Source: Serilophus lunatus (lineage: Eukaryota > Chordata > Aves > Passeriformes > Eurylaimidae). From it: a stretch of 64,000 nt of DNA. The notes beneath the pieces were generated by a model. That model had not been told where the DNA came from. It made no database searches and saw nothing but the letters and a program-made list of their open reading frames with translations. A program made the translations under genes and the position numbers. Shown here piece after piece: positions 35,994 through 50,500 of the stretch (positions are counted from its first letter, which is position 1; every line of letters starts with the position of its first letter). The stretch spans positions 78,447 to 142,446 of the forward strand of contig VXBA01002157.1 in the NCBI GenBank assembly GCA_013399895.1, in the 5' to 3' direction.

Positions 35994-37987
35994 CCCAAGC
36001 CAAAAACTTTGAATTTAAAAAACTGCACCAGTTTAATGCTGTAGGCTACAACACAGTGTATTTTACACTCAGTAGTACAATACAGTCTATTAGCTAAATA
36101 AACTCCTATATTTGATTCAATGTGAATCTGTTGTTCTAAACAAAATAAATAGCCAAGAAATTTTACTTAAGCTGCCAAGTACTTAAATAAAACTAAAAAG
36201 AAAAGTAAGAACAGGCGTAATACATTTCACAAAGGGCGGCTATAATTTAAGTTGAAGTGGCCAAGAGATGAAGCAATAGAAAATTGGAAGCAATTAACAT
36301 GTAACATTCAAGAAATGTTAAATACATACTGAAGACTCAACACCGCATTCACACAAAAAGATCTGGTGATGCAAGGTACATACTTTGCATAATAAGCAAT
36401 GAGATATTTCAAACGTTGCCATCAAAACAGAGAAGACCTGTAACGCCACACTGAGAAGAGCTGGCTGCAGAACAGCAGTGCTGGTACAGCAAGCAGGGAG
36501 TCACAGGGCTCAGGTGCTGGTGCATCACCCTCACCACCAGAAGAGGAGGTAACAGCTACACACAGCCCCTCAGCCCTGCTCAGGTATCAGCAGCATCTTG
36601 CCGATGGGTACTTACGGCTTTGGTAAGTACTGTTCCCCCGAAGAAACACCTCTGGGTAAAAACAGGATATCCACAATCTGTGCAACCACCAGTGCCTGAT
36701 CCATGCCCACTCCTGCTGCCATGGGGAGCCAATTTCATCCCCTAGGTCTGTCTCGACCCAAGCAGGTCTCAACACTGGTTCCTCTCCTGGCAACTCCTGA
36801 GGTCACCCTCCCCACTGGCTTCCCTCAAAACAGGACATCACAGGCCAGCTTCCCTCCCTCCACAGACTAGCATCATCCTCTCAGGCTCCTGACAGGCTTA
36901 AGCATACACATGCTCAGCCAGAATTCAGACTTAACTCCAGATCCACAAGTCTACTTCTTCATAGGCACAGAGAAATAACTCAGACACATGGCTGGATTTT
37001 TATGTAGGCTCTAGAAACAAGCTTTTACTTCAGTGAGTATGAGACACGTGTGTAGCCAGGCAAACCAGCAGTTCCCTACGTGCTCTACTTTTTTTTCAGT
37101 TGACGCGGAGGGGGATAAAGTAAGGACTCTTTGGGCATCACTTGCTTGTCCAGAATCACAGCGCTCATCCTCGCCATCAGGAACCAACACTGTCTGCCCC
37201 TCATGCCCTACTTCTCACTGCAACAAGCCCCTAGGCCTAAATGAGCCCTTTTACTACAGAACCACACCTCACAGCTCCTCTCTGCCCTTACGCAACTTGT
37301 GCATTCTCCCATTGTGCACTCAGAGCCTCTGTGAGCTGCAGGCTCCCTGTTCATGCTACATGAGAAAAGTAAGGAGCTTGCCAACCACTCCCAAATGAGA
37401 CAGCAAGAAGCCCAATGATAATAAAGTGCCAGGGTTTTCTGCTTCAAGTTCTAGAACTTCGAGATGACAAAGGAATCATCCACCTATTGCAGATGCAGAT
37501 GCCAAGAGATACTTTTCCTTTGTTTTTCTCCTAACCCTAATACTTCAAGAGGATGAAATTATTTAATTTTTTTTAAAACCGAATTTCACGGGCTTTGAAG
37601 TACCACCACACTTAACAGTGTGGGGCCTCGCAAACTCAGATGAAAACAGCTAATGAATTTCAGATATTTTTGTTTTGTTATGCTTATGTTTGATGTTCAC
37701 ACATTGAAACCTAAATATGTTGGAATATGATCATTATTCTTGCATGAGAAAGGCTGTTTCTATCACAGCCCTGAAATACTGCAGGGTTTACACACAACAT
37801 GCACAGCACTATTACTTTATTGCATCAAGCCCACAAAGTTGTTACTTGAAGAAAATCAATTCCTACACAGTAGTTATTACAGACCATTAATTTGTACAAG
37901 GAAAAACTGTATTCTCCCTGGACGTGTAAAATTATCTTTTAATATTACAGCCTTTTGTCTTCTTGGGAAGAACGAGGAACATAAAAA

Positions 37988-38067
37988 GACCCCCAAACAA
38001 AACAAAACCAACAACAAAAACACCACATCAACACCAAGCAAACAACCTCCTCTCCCCCCAAAAAAAC
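37988..38067 (+). repeat. A/C-only low-complexity tract
   Basis: About 80 bases are dominated by AAAC, CCA and ACAAC words with very few G or T. It is the longest member of the A/C tract set in the window. Confidence 0.75.
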
Positions 38068-38394
38068 TGAGTTAATACGAGAAGGCAGATGATTTTTAAC
38101 CAACAGATTTAAGAGTCCTCTGAAAGGCAGGGATGCACTTGGGCATCCCTTCACACTGCAGAGTCTGGGAGCTCACTGCATCTCAGTTTCAAACTTTGCT
38201 TTATCTGTTGGGCATTATTTAGCCCAGCTTCAGGGGAGTTAAATCCCAGAGGATGCAGAGGGGAACAGGCAGGAATGAAAACTGGTGGGAGTAGGGAGGC
38301 AAAAGCCAGGAGGATACATAAGCGGATGGTGGGGAAGCTGTAGATGGGAAGGGTCAAGCAGCATGGGGCTGTGTCCCCTCAACACAGAGTTCTC

Positions 38395-38902
38395 CTGAAC
38401 TCAGCACTGGTGAGGCCATGCCTTGAGTACTGTGTTCAGTTCTTGGCCTCTCAGTTCAGGAAGGACACTGAGGCGCTGGAGCAGATGCAGAGATAAGTAA
38501 CAAAGCTGGTCTGGAGTGCATGTCCTGTGAGGAACTGCTGAAGAACCTGGGGTTGTTTAGCCTGGAAAAGGGGAGGCTCAGGGGTGACCACTCTCTACAA
38601 CTGAAACTGAAAGGAGGCTGTAGCTAGGTGGGGGATCCACCTCTTCTCCCAGGCAACTGGTTTTAAGAGGACATAGGCTTAAGCTGCACCAGGGGAGGTT
38701 TAGGTTGGACATTAGGAACAAATTCTTTATAGAAAGTGTGAATAGACATTGGAATGGGTTGCCCAGGGAGGTGGGAGTCACAATCCCTGGAGGTGTTTAA
38801 GGAAAGACTGGATGTGGCACTTAATGCCATGGTCTAATGGATATGGTAGTGTACAGTCATAAGCTGGAAGATGTCAGAGGTCTTTGATTCTGTCATTCTG
38901 TG
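38395..38902 (+). repeat. CR1 LINE 3' segment, longest copy
   Basis: About 500 bases follow the CR1 consensus in the plus direction. They begin in the reverse-transcriptase frame's end (CTCAGCACTGGTGAGGCC, then a TGAGTACTGTGTTCAGTT block). They pass through a segment whose translation resembles the GLFSLEK-RLRGD C-terminal motif of CR1 ORF2, at about 38549-38590. They continue through AGGGGAGGTTTAGGTTGGA and GGTTGCCCAGGGAGGTGG to an ATTCTGTCATTCTGTG octamer tail at 38887-38902. Small deletions and stops show it is dead. This is the only plus-oriented CR1 in the window. Confidence 0.95.
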
Positions 38903-41900
38903 AACACAGAGAGAATTAGGGACTAATGGGAATGGCACACAGCTCACACGATAAAAACCAATGCTCAGCCGAGTGGGAAAAGAGGTAGGTGAGCATTTGC
39001 ACCACTAATTCTGCTACATAAGGTTAATTTTTCCTGAACCAGACTTTGATTTAGTCAAGTAGAACCTGAGCATGGTTTTCCAGATAAACACCAAATTTGT
39101 GCTGGATCGTGGTAAGTGGTGAGGCTTTCCTTTCCTGGCAGGCTTTTGGCTGGAGGCCCACAGCAGGGTGACAGAGTCTAAAGGCAGCATCCCTCAATGC
39201 AGGGAGGATGCAGGGACCTGCAGACACCCACGACAGAACCAGAGCTCACCCAGCAAAGCCAGCACGTGCAGGTTCCAGGTAAAGTTCATTTTGCATAAGC
39301 TGATTAAAACCAACAGGTTTGTGCTCGTAATCACTGAAACACCATCGGTATTTTGCCTCTACCTGTCTCACCGTGCTTTAAAGATCAGGCTGTATATGTC
39401 CAGCAGGGTCAGCCAGGCCCATGCAGCTCCAGCCTCCCTGTGGCCGTTAGTGGCCTTCCCTTCACCCCCACGCACCCACGCAGGGACTCTCCTGACCCTG
39501 TCCTCACCGGATAATGCTCCTCCCTCTCCAGGAGCACCCTCATGCCTTTTCCCTTCTCATCTCCATCAGAGCAGTCATACGTCACACCACCCTGCTTAGT
39601 GCTTCTCCTCTCCAAAGCCGGCCGTAAGGAGTAACTAATCCTCTCTAAGCCCTGGGGAAGGCAGGTAGCCTCCATTTTACACACACAGAAATGGAAGAAG
39701 GGGTGAAGAGGTTCAGCCTGTTTCTTTCAGTAGATCCCTGAAGATCAAGCGCACCATTCGTAAGCGTTTTAACTTAAGCTCTTAAGCAACACAGGGTAAC
39801 CTAACAAACAAACCTAGCAAGCAGGCGCTGAATGTTTATGATCTGTTTGTTTACGTGACACACAAAAAATTTACTCTGGGCAATTTCTCTGGGTATGTTC
39901 ATTGTTCTGTAAACTTGTGCGTGCACGTTTGTGGCTGTATCCTCTCCTCTAATCTTCAAGCTAATTTCAGCCAAAGAATTGACTGGAGGCAAGAGGAACA
40001 ATCCGTGCAGCATTGTGAGTTTCCTTCAGAAACCTTCGTGTGGACTGCATGAACTACATTTCCCATTCTCCCAGCCTAACTGCTATACAAGATGGGAAGC
40101 GGGACAAATGAAAGCTCGAGAAACCATGAGTTAGCCATCTGCAGAACTCTCCAGCACAGGAACTCACCAGCCCACTGCCAGCATCGCCACTGGACATCCC
40201 ATGGATTACCTACTCTCTGGGTTTCTCACACACGTGGTTATTATGTAAGGTCATATGGTTTTACACATGTGTTCCTCGAAGTGATGGGCTTTCTGGACTC
40301 CATCCAGAGAATCAATAAGGATTCTATGATCAACAAGGGCTTTGAGAGAATGCTGCTGTTCAGTCAGTTGTACCCTGCTTGGACACTTAAAGGAGATGAC
40401 CCTACTTGTCTAGGAGGTCTGAGACCTAAGTAGAACCAATTAACGCAGTGGAACTCTGCACCTGCATTAGATGTTACAGGAGAATGATCTCTAGTACCAA
40501 TGATGGTAGGTATTATCCAGATGGAATATAAAAATTGCTTTAGAAAGACAGAAAACCTCTTGAAATCACTACATAATAAAGAATTTAAAGTGACTGAAAT
40601 AAATGCTATCTGCTAACAACATTTAAAGTGGGCGGCAATCCTGGTTCCAGCATACTTAAGCTTTGCATCAGAACAAAACTATCACAAATTGGCTAAAAAC
40701 CACAGTGATATGCAGTTGACACCCACGCATGTTATACTGGCTCCCGAGAACAAATGAAGCGTATAACATCTCAGTATGCTCCAGGTATTATTACTGTTAA
40801 GAATAATGCAAAGTACTTAAAATCGAAAGAAAGTAGAATATAGATAAAAAAATATGTAAGCCTCCCTTGTATACATATACACACATGTATTTCCCCACAT
40901 TCTCTATAAAAATCAGTATTATTTACTAAAACATTGTGTGTATAGATAGCAAAAGATCAGCAAGAGATCAAACACTACTATACAAATGAAAGAGTTTTAA
41001 CTACATCTCCAGTCATTTTCCCCATGTTCTTTTGTAATACACACTCTGAAAAATGAAAAGAAGTGTTATTTATAAATATCACACACAGTTGTAAAAATAC
41101 CACTTGAAACACAAAACAGAGGTGTCCTCTGAATATCAGTGATTCTGAGTAACTGCAGCAACAAGAAACCAACTAATAGAACCACCTTGGTCAGGAGCAA
41201 CTGTGCTCAATGGCCATAAACACTATTGATGTGAAAGAGTGGTACATCATAAAAATATTTCCTCTGTTTCCGCAAAGAATGAAGTGCTGTCTGGCTCCTC
41301 ATTTGTAGCTCCACAATGCAGTTATTCTGACTGATAAAGTCATGTGATTTCCAATCCAAAGTATGCTTTATCTCAGTCTGTGGAACTGAACAGATGCTTC
41401 TCCTATAAAAAATTACATCCAGCACACTGCTGACACTTTGCTAGTAAACCCAAAAGCAAGAACCGTGGACCCACTGCAATTTGAAAAGAAACGGTTCTTT
41501 CCTGCTAAAACCCAAGTATCAGTTCTGACAAAGTCCTACATGAAATCATCCATCCTGGTCAAGGAAGAGAAGCTCTGTAGGCTTTACTCAGCCCTCATCC
41601 CAGGGAGCAGCCAAGGAGCTCCTTACCTGTTGGTGAGGGCAATCTGCTCAGGGGAGAGTTTCCTGCTCTCACCTGCCTGGCAAGGATCAGCAAAACATCG
41701 CTTGCTTCCTTCAGTACTGGGGAACAGCCTCTCAGCAGAAGGCACAAGTAAACTAACAGTCATCAAACCCCCTCATTATTTTTCTATTGAAAAGCACGCT
41801 CCAGCAGGTGATAACTGCCACTAAATTTCTTAGTGTTTGAATTCTCTACAAACACATCAGCAAAATAAATGAAAGTGAAATGGCACTTCAAATATCAGTT

Positions 41901-44900
41901 TTCCTGGGGTTTATTCTGCCACACAGGAAAACTTCATTAGGGGAAAAAACTCTACATCAGTGTTTGGAACTAAACACTTGAACCAAGCCTTGGAAATAAA
42001 CTTGGACATGAAAAACCACATCTTTCCATTTTTGAAGGGAATTGATTATTAACTTGCATAATCCCAGATTCTCCTCTGGGTAAACAAGACACCGAAGACA
42101 GAGCATAGACAAAAACCAGACACCTTCAGGGACACAAAAAAAGCATGCGCAAAAAAGAATCTTTTAGGAAGACCATATTAAATGGGTACAAAACCCTTTT
42201 TCACGAAGCCTAATACATATTTCTCATGTATTTATTTTCCCACATTTAGCAGAAAATTTCCCTCACACCCCAAAAATACTGACACTAATTCTAGGCATTA
42301 CTAATGATTACAGGCTGCATGTCTGATCTGCAATCATTCTAGGCTGAACTTCATGTAGTAAACATTGCATTCCACAGACTGATGAGCCAGCTTTCAGATA
42401 AACATGCTTGCTTAAGTATCAAGTATTAACACCCTATGGCAATCCAAGTCTATGCAGTGACTCCATGCAATTATTCTGAGTGTAACAATAAGTGGGCAGT
42501 CATGCAAATTTGTAACTTATTAGTTTAAGCATGAAATTAAACAAGCAAGAAAATTAATGAAAACCATTCCATTTTAGACCAGACTGGGAACAAAATACGA
42601 ATAAGTATTATAAACATGACATAATCTCATTTAAGGAGACGGTATAACACATAGGTTTTACAAATAGTTACAGACATTAATCTTGTTACGTTTATTTCCA
42701 GAGTTTTATTCAGTAACAGGATTGATTGGCTGGAGAAACACAGGCTCAGACAAAAAACTAGCTGAAAGCTCTATTTTTGTCAGAGTGATGAATTCTTTTC
42801 TTAAGTAACTTGTTCTCTCGTCTTTTGTTTCAAGACTATAAACATTATTAACAATTCTACAACTGGCAAGAGAGGCTGAGATATTTTGTCTTCATCATTT
42901 TAGACTGCTTTTTATTTTCTTGCACAGTCCAGGAGTCAAGGAAGAAGCAATAACTTTGATTCCCCTTCCTTCTAAGATGACCTTTCTTTTGTTCACAACT
43001 GCATCTTGCCTTTGAAGCACTACATATGCATCTGCTCCTTGGGCTCATGCTTGCTCTGGGAAAAGATAGGTTGCAGACCCTGATAAGCAGAACTATTGCA
43101 ATCTATGAGTTTACGTATCTGACACGACCAACATTAACATCCAGTTCCCTGCTGTTTATTTGCTTCCCATCATTGCTGACTTCCCACAGCCAAGCCTCTG
43201 TATGCTTTCATGTGGCTGCAGTTATTTCTGTTTGCACCGAGAGGTCATTTCGTGTGCTGCCAGCAGAAGGGATACTGCTTTCTTCTGTGACTTCAGGCAG
43301 CTTTTAGGAAACAAAGATTTCCTGCCCCCTTTCCAACTAGAGGCAAAGGTCAGTGAGTCTAACAATGAAGCACAGTGTTGTAGCTCAAAATTTTAGTGCT
43401 AAAATATTTACCCACAAAAGCAGAAAGGACAATTGCTATATAAAATTCCACGCGCAGTGCCCAAAACACATCCTATCCAAAACACAGGGTTATAGTCCAA
43501 CCAAGGGTTTGTGGCTACTGAAACAATGCTATCACGCATTGGTTTTCCCAGAAAGATGGTATGTTACTAAGCAAAAGTCCAACACATGGAAATTGGTATA
43601 TCTGGGTTTTTGTTAAGAAATGAAAAGTACAATATATGCAGTATGGAGAAAACGGGATACCTTCCTTGCTGGACTCAACAGCTAACAGTCACAAACATGC
43701 TTTACCTCCATACTGTGACCTTTCCAGACTGTCTGCCATCTTGACCTACCAGAAACATTACACTGAAGGGGTGATTTCTTTACATTTACATTGCTGCGCC
43801 AATTATCCTCCGCATTTCACTAATAAGGCTACCATCCGATGTACCATCTTCCCTCTATGATATTCCTCATATTCAGGAGCCAAGAGGAAACATATTGGAA
43901 CAGCTTTGCAATACATTTTTCAGAGCAGTATAATACTGCCCAGAGTACCAAAGCCTCCCTACGTATTTATGAGCTGTTGATTTTCAAACAACACCCTTCC
44001 CAGGCAAAGGAAACAGTCACCAAGAAACCACAATGAGAAATGTTACATTATTTGGATCAGATCTTGTAAGCGTGGTCTTAGCTGTCCCACAGAGGGAAGG
44101 CAGCTTTTGTGTTAATGTTCACCACAGTTCTTCAACTCCATTTGGAGGAAACAGGACCCTAAATCAGCACAAGCTAATGCGCTTTCTCACATCAACAGCA
44201 AGCTCTTCATCTATTTCACTGGATACTGGGATAGTGGTCTGCTGGATGTAATACATCCCATTTAGTTTTGCTCATTTTAATTTCTGTAGAAGCTAAGTGT
44301 TCCCAACAGATTGGTACTTTTGTTCACACTTTTTTACAAGACTCCCAAATATATCCTTCAAAGGAAATAGTGGCCGGCAATGTAGTAGGTTATACTGTAT
44401 ACAAGTAAATACCTTCTCAGATCACACTCATGATCCACTACACTATCAGCTTCAGGCAGCACAGCTACAGAAGCTCTGGGGCAAGGTGCAAGAAAACTAA
44501 CACTAGTCAATCACAGGAAAAACTACTCCGTCCTGCCTCTTCTGTTCCCCTTATGCTGCTGGAAACCGAGCTCCTGGGAGGATGGATGTCTATGCCCCAG
44601 TGCATTAGGCTGCCAGCTCGTAACTTTCTTCCAACAGCTTCTATCCTGGAAGGCTCACTCTTTTGGGTTACTCACCAGGATGCAGAAAAGGTTCATACAA
44701 ACCTCTAAGGCTTCTTCCATAAAAATGAAGGTGGGCCACTTTCTCTGCCCCTGACATTTAGGCACACTGCCGTCTGCAGCCTCTGTGATGAGCACCTAGC
44801 TATTCATGCACGTGACAAAACACACCATGTAAGGTGCTCACCACAGCACTTCCCAAACTAGTCAAGTGGGGGTGGAATAAGGACATATGCAGAGCAGAAA

Positions 44901-47349
44901 CCCAGCTGCTTTTCCTGAGTGGCTTCCATGAAATTAAAATATTCCATCTACTTGCTGACTGCCTCCATTTAGGACAATTAGTTAAATTAACACACATTTA
45001 CCACTGTAAAAAAACAGGTGTGTTGGACCCATGATTTAGAGAAAGACAAAAAATATTTACTATACAGATAGATTGCCTGTATATGAGGAAAACTAACTGG
45101 TATAGACCGAACTTGCTTGTGCATCAACAGCCAAGAAAGAATAGTAAAGAATGTATGGGAAAATTCTCACAGTTGCCTTTTCAGCAGGGCAGAAGCAAGA
45201 AGAAGGGCCTCTGGCAAGTTGGATGTGTGACTCTCCAAGCAAGGAGAGAGGCAGGAAAGAAGTTAAGTCTTACTGACAGAGGAGCAAAAGCATGCTCTTC
45301 TCATGCCCCCATCCCTGGAGAGCTGTTGCCTGACCTGCAGCATGTCGTGGATGGGGCAAGAACGACACACTGGATAGTCAGACAAGATGGCCCAAAATGG
45401 CCACCACACTGCCGTCGCATCTGGCACTACCCCCTCACAGAAGACAATGCGCCTTCTTCTCATAGGACAGAAAGTTGTTTTCCACTACTATGATTGGAGA
45501 ACTATAAAAAGTAACCAGAACGCTCACTTATAGCTAGTTACAATGTTTTTGCTACAAAGTTTACTTAATACATTATCAGCAACAGACAGTTACGGCCAAG
45601 TAGCAATAGCTCTTCTGCTTTCGCTCATTTAAGGTTGTGCTGAGATTCACAGTACTCAAGGGTATATCCGAATATTATCAATATTAATTTCATCAATTAA
45701 CGCCAGGGTGCTGCCAGGCCTGCTGTCATCCCTGACAGCAGCACACCTTCATTTTTCAGTAGTTCTCCATCTCCCTGCTCTTGCTCTACAAAGACACTGG
45801 TTGATGATCTCGCCCCGCATCCCCATGTTTCTTGTCCATCCCCTCTGCACCTTGGTCGAAGTAGCAGAGATGACACAGATGGCCTTAGAGCAGCTGTAAA
45901 GCACCCAAGACTTCTTCAGTGGAACCTGACAATCAGCAGTTCCCTTCTCTAGCCCAGGTGAGCCGTCACAGTGTAGTGGCACAGGTTCCTTGAACCACTG
46001 GAGGGGCCTGCCAAACTCAGCCTCTGCTCCACCATAACATTCCTCTGCCCAAAGGAAATAATTTCTCCTACACTGATTTACAGCTGGTTAGATACTCCCC
46101 CACCTCCTTGGTGCATGCACACATACACAGGCACACGGTCTGCAGATGCAGGGACAAACCCCAGGGGAGGCAGAGTGATTGATCTGCCATATACAGCCTG
46201 CCACCAGTTGAGAAAACCAATTTATTCTTTCAGATGGGAGCTACCTTCAGTGTCAGAAGTTCCTTGCACTGTCTTAAATGAAGGATCAGTCCCATGTCTC
46301 AGTCAAAACCCTCTCAATACATAAAATTTGCAAAGATCAATGAAGGGAAAATCCTTTCTCATGAGTGTGACAGGAATCATGTGATTTTATCTTTGGTTTC
46401 TCCTCTTTTGTGGACAGAGAAAGCCAGGTGAAGGTTACTTCTTCCTATGGCCTTTGTTTCAGTGTGAGACAGGTCTACACTGCCATCACTGCAGACTGAG
46501 ACCACTAGACTGCTATGCTTGGGGTCCTGCTAGAGGTGCAAAACTGATTCTCCCTGAACAGCAAGTTCCCAAGTGGCCAGACTCCCATGGTATCCAAATT
46601 ATCTCAGCTGGGCTGAAAATTCCAGTATAACACTGTTCCTCATCTGAACCAGATCCTGTTTTCAAGGTGAGGATAACAGCTTTATGTGATGTAGGAATTT
46701 CTTGTACCGAAGGAGAGAACAAAAGGAGTGATGGCAGGAATGGGATAGAAATGCTAACCTACACCAGTGGTGGAGTCCAAGGATACAGTACTGGTCCATA
46801 TCCTTGCAGCCAAGGAAAGAAGGCTGGTTGAGGGCACATTCTTGCACCTCAGGAGAGACTACTGATGAGAATGCCAACAAGACAGAACTGAAATTAAAAG
46901 CTAGGTCACTGAGACTACTAAATGCCAAGAGGCACAAAAAAAAAAAAAAGCATGCAGAAAAGCTCATTAATCATGAAATACCCTCCTGTGCCTTGCACTA
47001 GGGATCCAAGATAAATACTGGAGTTTGGTGTAACAACATGAATTGTGGATGTATGCATGTTTGGGTTTCCAGGCAATAAGATTTTAGTATAACTATTCCA
47101 TGCCAGGTACTAGTTTTAAAATGGAACTCAGACCTCTTTGACATTAGATAGTGGGAAGTCTGAGACACTGCACACGACCAAATAAGTCTACTTCTCTGAA
47201 AACACTGTGGGATTCCCCCCCACACTTTCATGAGAAGCAGCTGCTTCTTTTTGGAGCTAGTGGTTGTGTGTTTTTAATGTAAATGCATTTCCCCTTCTCC
47301 AGAAATGTTCCCAGGGTATTGTGGCACCCTAAGAGTAGGCTTTGCGTGA
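38903..47349. other. Unique noncoding DNA, no gene seen
   Basis: I see a 14-base A run at 46936-46949 and a short hairpin at 45720-45741, but no exon, RNA gene or transposon. Frames of 110-145 residues at 39168-39599, 41438-41824 and 45083-45493 lack domains. They are close to what chance gives in DNA of this base composition. Confidence 0.6.
45720..45741. other. 9-base-pair hairpin with MEIS half-sites
   Basis: CTGCTGTCA and TGACAGCAG are perfect inverted repeats around a TCCC loop. Each arm contains TGACAG/CTGTCA, the MEIS/TGIF half-site. There is no T run after it and no reason to call it a terminator. Confidence 0.5.
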
Positions 47350-47585
47350 CATCTTGCTCGAATGGAAAACTGAAATTTTCTCCAACAGAGAACTGAGGAG
47401 ACTCCACAGCCACAGACTTGTGCTTGAGGCCCTTCACCAGCTTGGTTGACCTCCTCTGGACACACTTCAATATCTCAATATCCTCCCTATAGTGAGAGGC
47501 CCAAAACTCAACACAATATTCAAGGTGTGGCCTCACCAGTGCTGAGTACAGGGAGACGAACACTTCCCCAGACCTTCCAATAATA
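47350..47585 (-). pseudogene. CR1 LINE fragment with ORF2 C-terminal remnant
   Basis: On the minus strand an open frame (47228-47695, 155 codons) contains the signature of the CR1 reverse-transcriptase C-terminal end. It has LYSALVRPHLEYCVEFWA, then HYREDIE, then VQRRSTKLVKGLKHK, covering roughly residues 48-94. Outside this core the frame does not match CR1, and the usual 3' untranslated region and tail are missing on the left, so the copy is truncated on both sides. CR1 ORF2 encodes the endonuclease and reverse transcriptase for its own retrotransposition. This remnant lacks all catalytic parts and cannot function. Confidence 0.9.
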
Positions 47586-50500
47586 GCTATTTTGATGTAA
47601 TTGGATCCAAAGTAAATAGCTGTAGAGAGGAGTGAAACAAGAGGCTTGAGATGGAAAACTTGGCATGCCTCTGGACAAGCCACATATGAACCCACTTTCA
47701 GCTCAAGTCAGCAGTTATGGTAACTATGACTGCAGAGCCATGAGACTTCGGCTTAGGCCAGCAGGAATACAGCTTTCCTACCTATGGCTTTACAGCAGTA
47801 GATACAATCATGACACAGTCTAACACAAGGCATGTCACAGTGTCACCAGAAGAGCAAGTTAGGTGAAGCTCTTTCCTCTGGCTGCTGCATAAGGTACAGA
47901 CCAGTGTCCTCTCACCAAAGAGGCACAAAGCAAAGAAGTGGAAAGGCCCTTTTTTCCTTGCTGGAAATGTAGTGGAACAATAATCACCTCATAAAGGGCA
48001 CCACAAAACTTAGCATGCTCACTGATGATGTCTACATTGTCACAACTCTGGCTCCTTGTGCCATGTCCATGTGTATTTCAGACTGGGCAGGGGCAATATC
48101 TTTATTTTAGTGACTAATTCAGTTATCAATAGCAAGCACATTCTCTGTTCACCATAAGCCTCCTTCATATTTGATGAGTGCAACAGGGAGGAGAGGGAGT
48201 AAAAGGAGGAGGGTATTCTGCATTTATGTTTCCATTAATTCAGCATGAGAAATAGATCAAATGTTCATTTATTCCTCGTTCCAGGACATTTCTTCCAGAC
48301 ACTATATATAGTTTCTCAGATACCAGCATCTCCCTCACCTACATATTCACACTAATCCATATAAAACTATGAGTCATTACATAAAGTTCCATCCAGAAGA
48401 GTAAGCCATTCATCCTTTGGGGGAGGAGGAGGAGAGGGGAAATTAAGAGCTGTTTCCAATTTAATTGGCAGACTTTACATTTTTGTTCTGCTTCCATTGG
48501 AAAGTGTGGTGCTAATTTCTCTGCCACAGCTTGCAACCACAGTGAGATCTCAATCTGCTTCATTTATGTCTACCAGTAGGACTGCTAAAAAGATAAAATA
48601 AATCAGAACTGTATTTTCCATGTGACTCTGGTCAGCATGCAAGTTTTATGTGCTGAACTAAACGCTTGCCTTATTTTGGAGATTCAAATGTTTTAGAACA
48701 CTCTGCAACTGTTAAGTGCCTTTTTCAACTGCTCAAGCCTGCCGTGGTATCTTGACAGCACAATACCTTCTGGACACATTTTGAAAAAAAACAGAGAAAA
48801 GTATCACAGATTCACTCACAATACTCTGCAGCATACTCTCAACTTTGGCTTTCATACAGTAAAGCACATTTATGCCCCACCCTGCCTTTTTACTGTACCT
48901 TCTAGTCAAAAACATGTTTTCCTGTAAGTAAGCAGCTCTTTTTTGGGGTAATTTTGAAGTGAGGCTGCATAGGAAGCAGCAACTTGGAACAGATATGTGT
49001 TTTAATTCCTACATCACCTACTTCAACATAGGACTTTTAATTATTTATTCCCCTTTCCAACATTACAGAGGACTAGATTTCAACTGTGTTCTGATTTTTC
49101 ACTCTTTGTGTAATTTCCGATTTTTTTTCCTCAGCTGCTTCTTGGCTTTGCACCATCTCCTCTCTCATTTTCTAATCCAACAAATCCAGCCTGGCAGCTT
49201 CACATAACATTTATGACTATTTCAACTCAATCTCCCTCAGCCTGTTTCTTTTTGCAAACAGTCCCCAAATCACAGTGGCCAGTCTTTGGCCTGTGAAAAA
49301 TTCCGGGGCCATTCCCATCGACTGCATCATCCAAGAGGTTCGAGTGTTCCACTGATGCACAGATCATCCATCACCCTGCTGGTGTTGAGTTGGGTTAAGT
49401 CCACAGGAGTTGCTGAGCTACCAGGCCCATCAGCAAGGTAGCACTGAGCAGCAAATGCAGGAGAAGGACTAGAACCTTCTATGTGATCTGCTCCCGGGGC
49501 TGCTCCCCTCAAGGAGGGGCACGCGGGAGACTTGACCTACACAAGGATTTTGGCAATTGGACTACAGGACTACAAAGACCATCAACCTCGAGTCCAAAGC
49601 AAGTAATACATAAAATGCACCAGACCTCAGCGGTCTTTCTGCAGGACACGAACCTCAGCCAAACTGCTATGAGACTTTCAGCATCTTTCCCCAAATTAAA
49701 GCAATTTAATTCTGTGTGACTTTGCTAATGATTCACATACCTTGCTACATCTTTGTGGGACATTGGATTTCCCTGCAGTTATTCCTTTTCGAAACAAGTA
49801 TCAAGCCTTAACCATTCCACAGTGGTTGCACATCAACGTTTTCTAAAGCGTCAAGCACACAGACGAGATCTACCATTGGGTTCTTCAGTAGCAGTCTCAA
49901 CTGAAAAGGAGATACGAGGTGGCACAAACATCAGAAAGACTGCTCTACACCTCTGACATCCCGCAACTACATCTGACAGTTCAACTTGCTCAAGCTCCCC
50001 TGGAGCAGAGCATTTGGAGCCCTATCAACCAAGCTGATGTCAAATATTCCAGGTACCTCCACGGGAAAAACACACTTTTCTTCCAAAAAAAAAGAGGAGT
50101 ACATAAACTATCCTGTACCATGGCAGTACAGAACATAAACCATGATACTAAAAAAAAAAAAAAATAAATCTCAGGCACTAGAGCAGCATAATCTGTTAAA
50201 AATTAAGGATGTTACATCAATCAGATGAATGTACAAGTGTAGGTCAGCCTCCTTCCATTCCCACCTCCTCCCCAAGCCAACACGTGCAATTTTATCCAGT
50301 GCAGCTTCCTGAGTATAGCGTTTTATTTGAAATGTAAGGGAATATGACCCACATGCAACAAATATTCAAGGCATTAAGCAGCACTTGAACAGTTAAGGAA
50401 AATTACAGGCCCTCAAGTAAAGTCTTCAAAATTACAAGGAAACAAATCTGTACTTGCAAATGTTAACAACCAAACTTCTTAGGGTATGGCCGCAGAAGAA

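Larger units (their letters stand above)
33031..38394. other. Unique noncoding DNA, no gene seen
   Basis: Contents I can support are the two 31-base direct repeats near 34.4 and 35.3 kb, an AT/AC microsatellite at 35965-35993, and the A/C tract at 37988-38067. The 121-residue plus frame at 37033-37398 and other frames show no domain. Confidence 0.65.

Noticed and set aside
47228..47695. 155-residue minus-strand frame as a host gene
   Set aside because: Its only recognisable part is the CR1 ORF2 C-terminal signature, so it is a LINE remnant with chance extensions.
46936..50164. Poly(A) runs at 46936-46949 and 50150-50164 as processed-pseudogene tails
   Set aside because: No upstream coding remnant or target-site duplication is visible, so they are treated as mononucleotide repeats.
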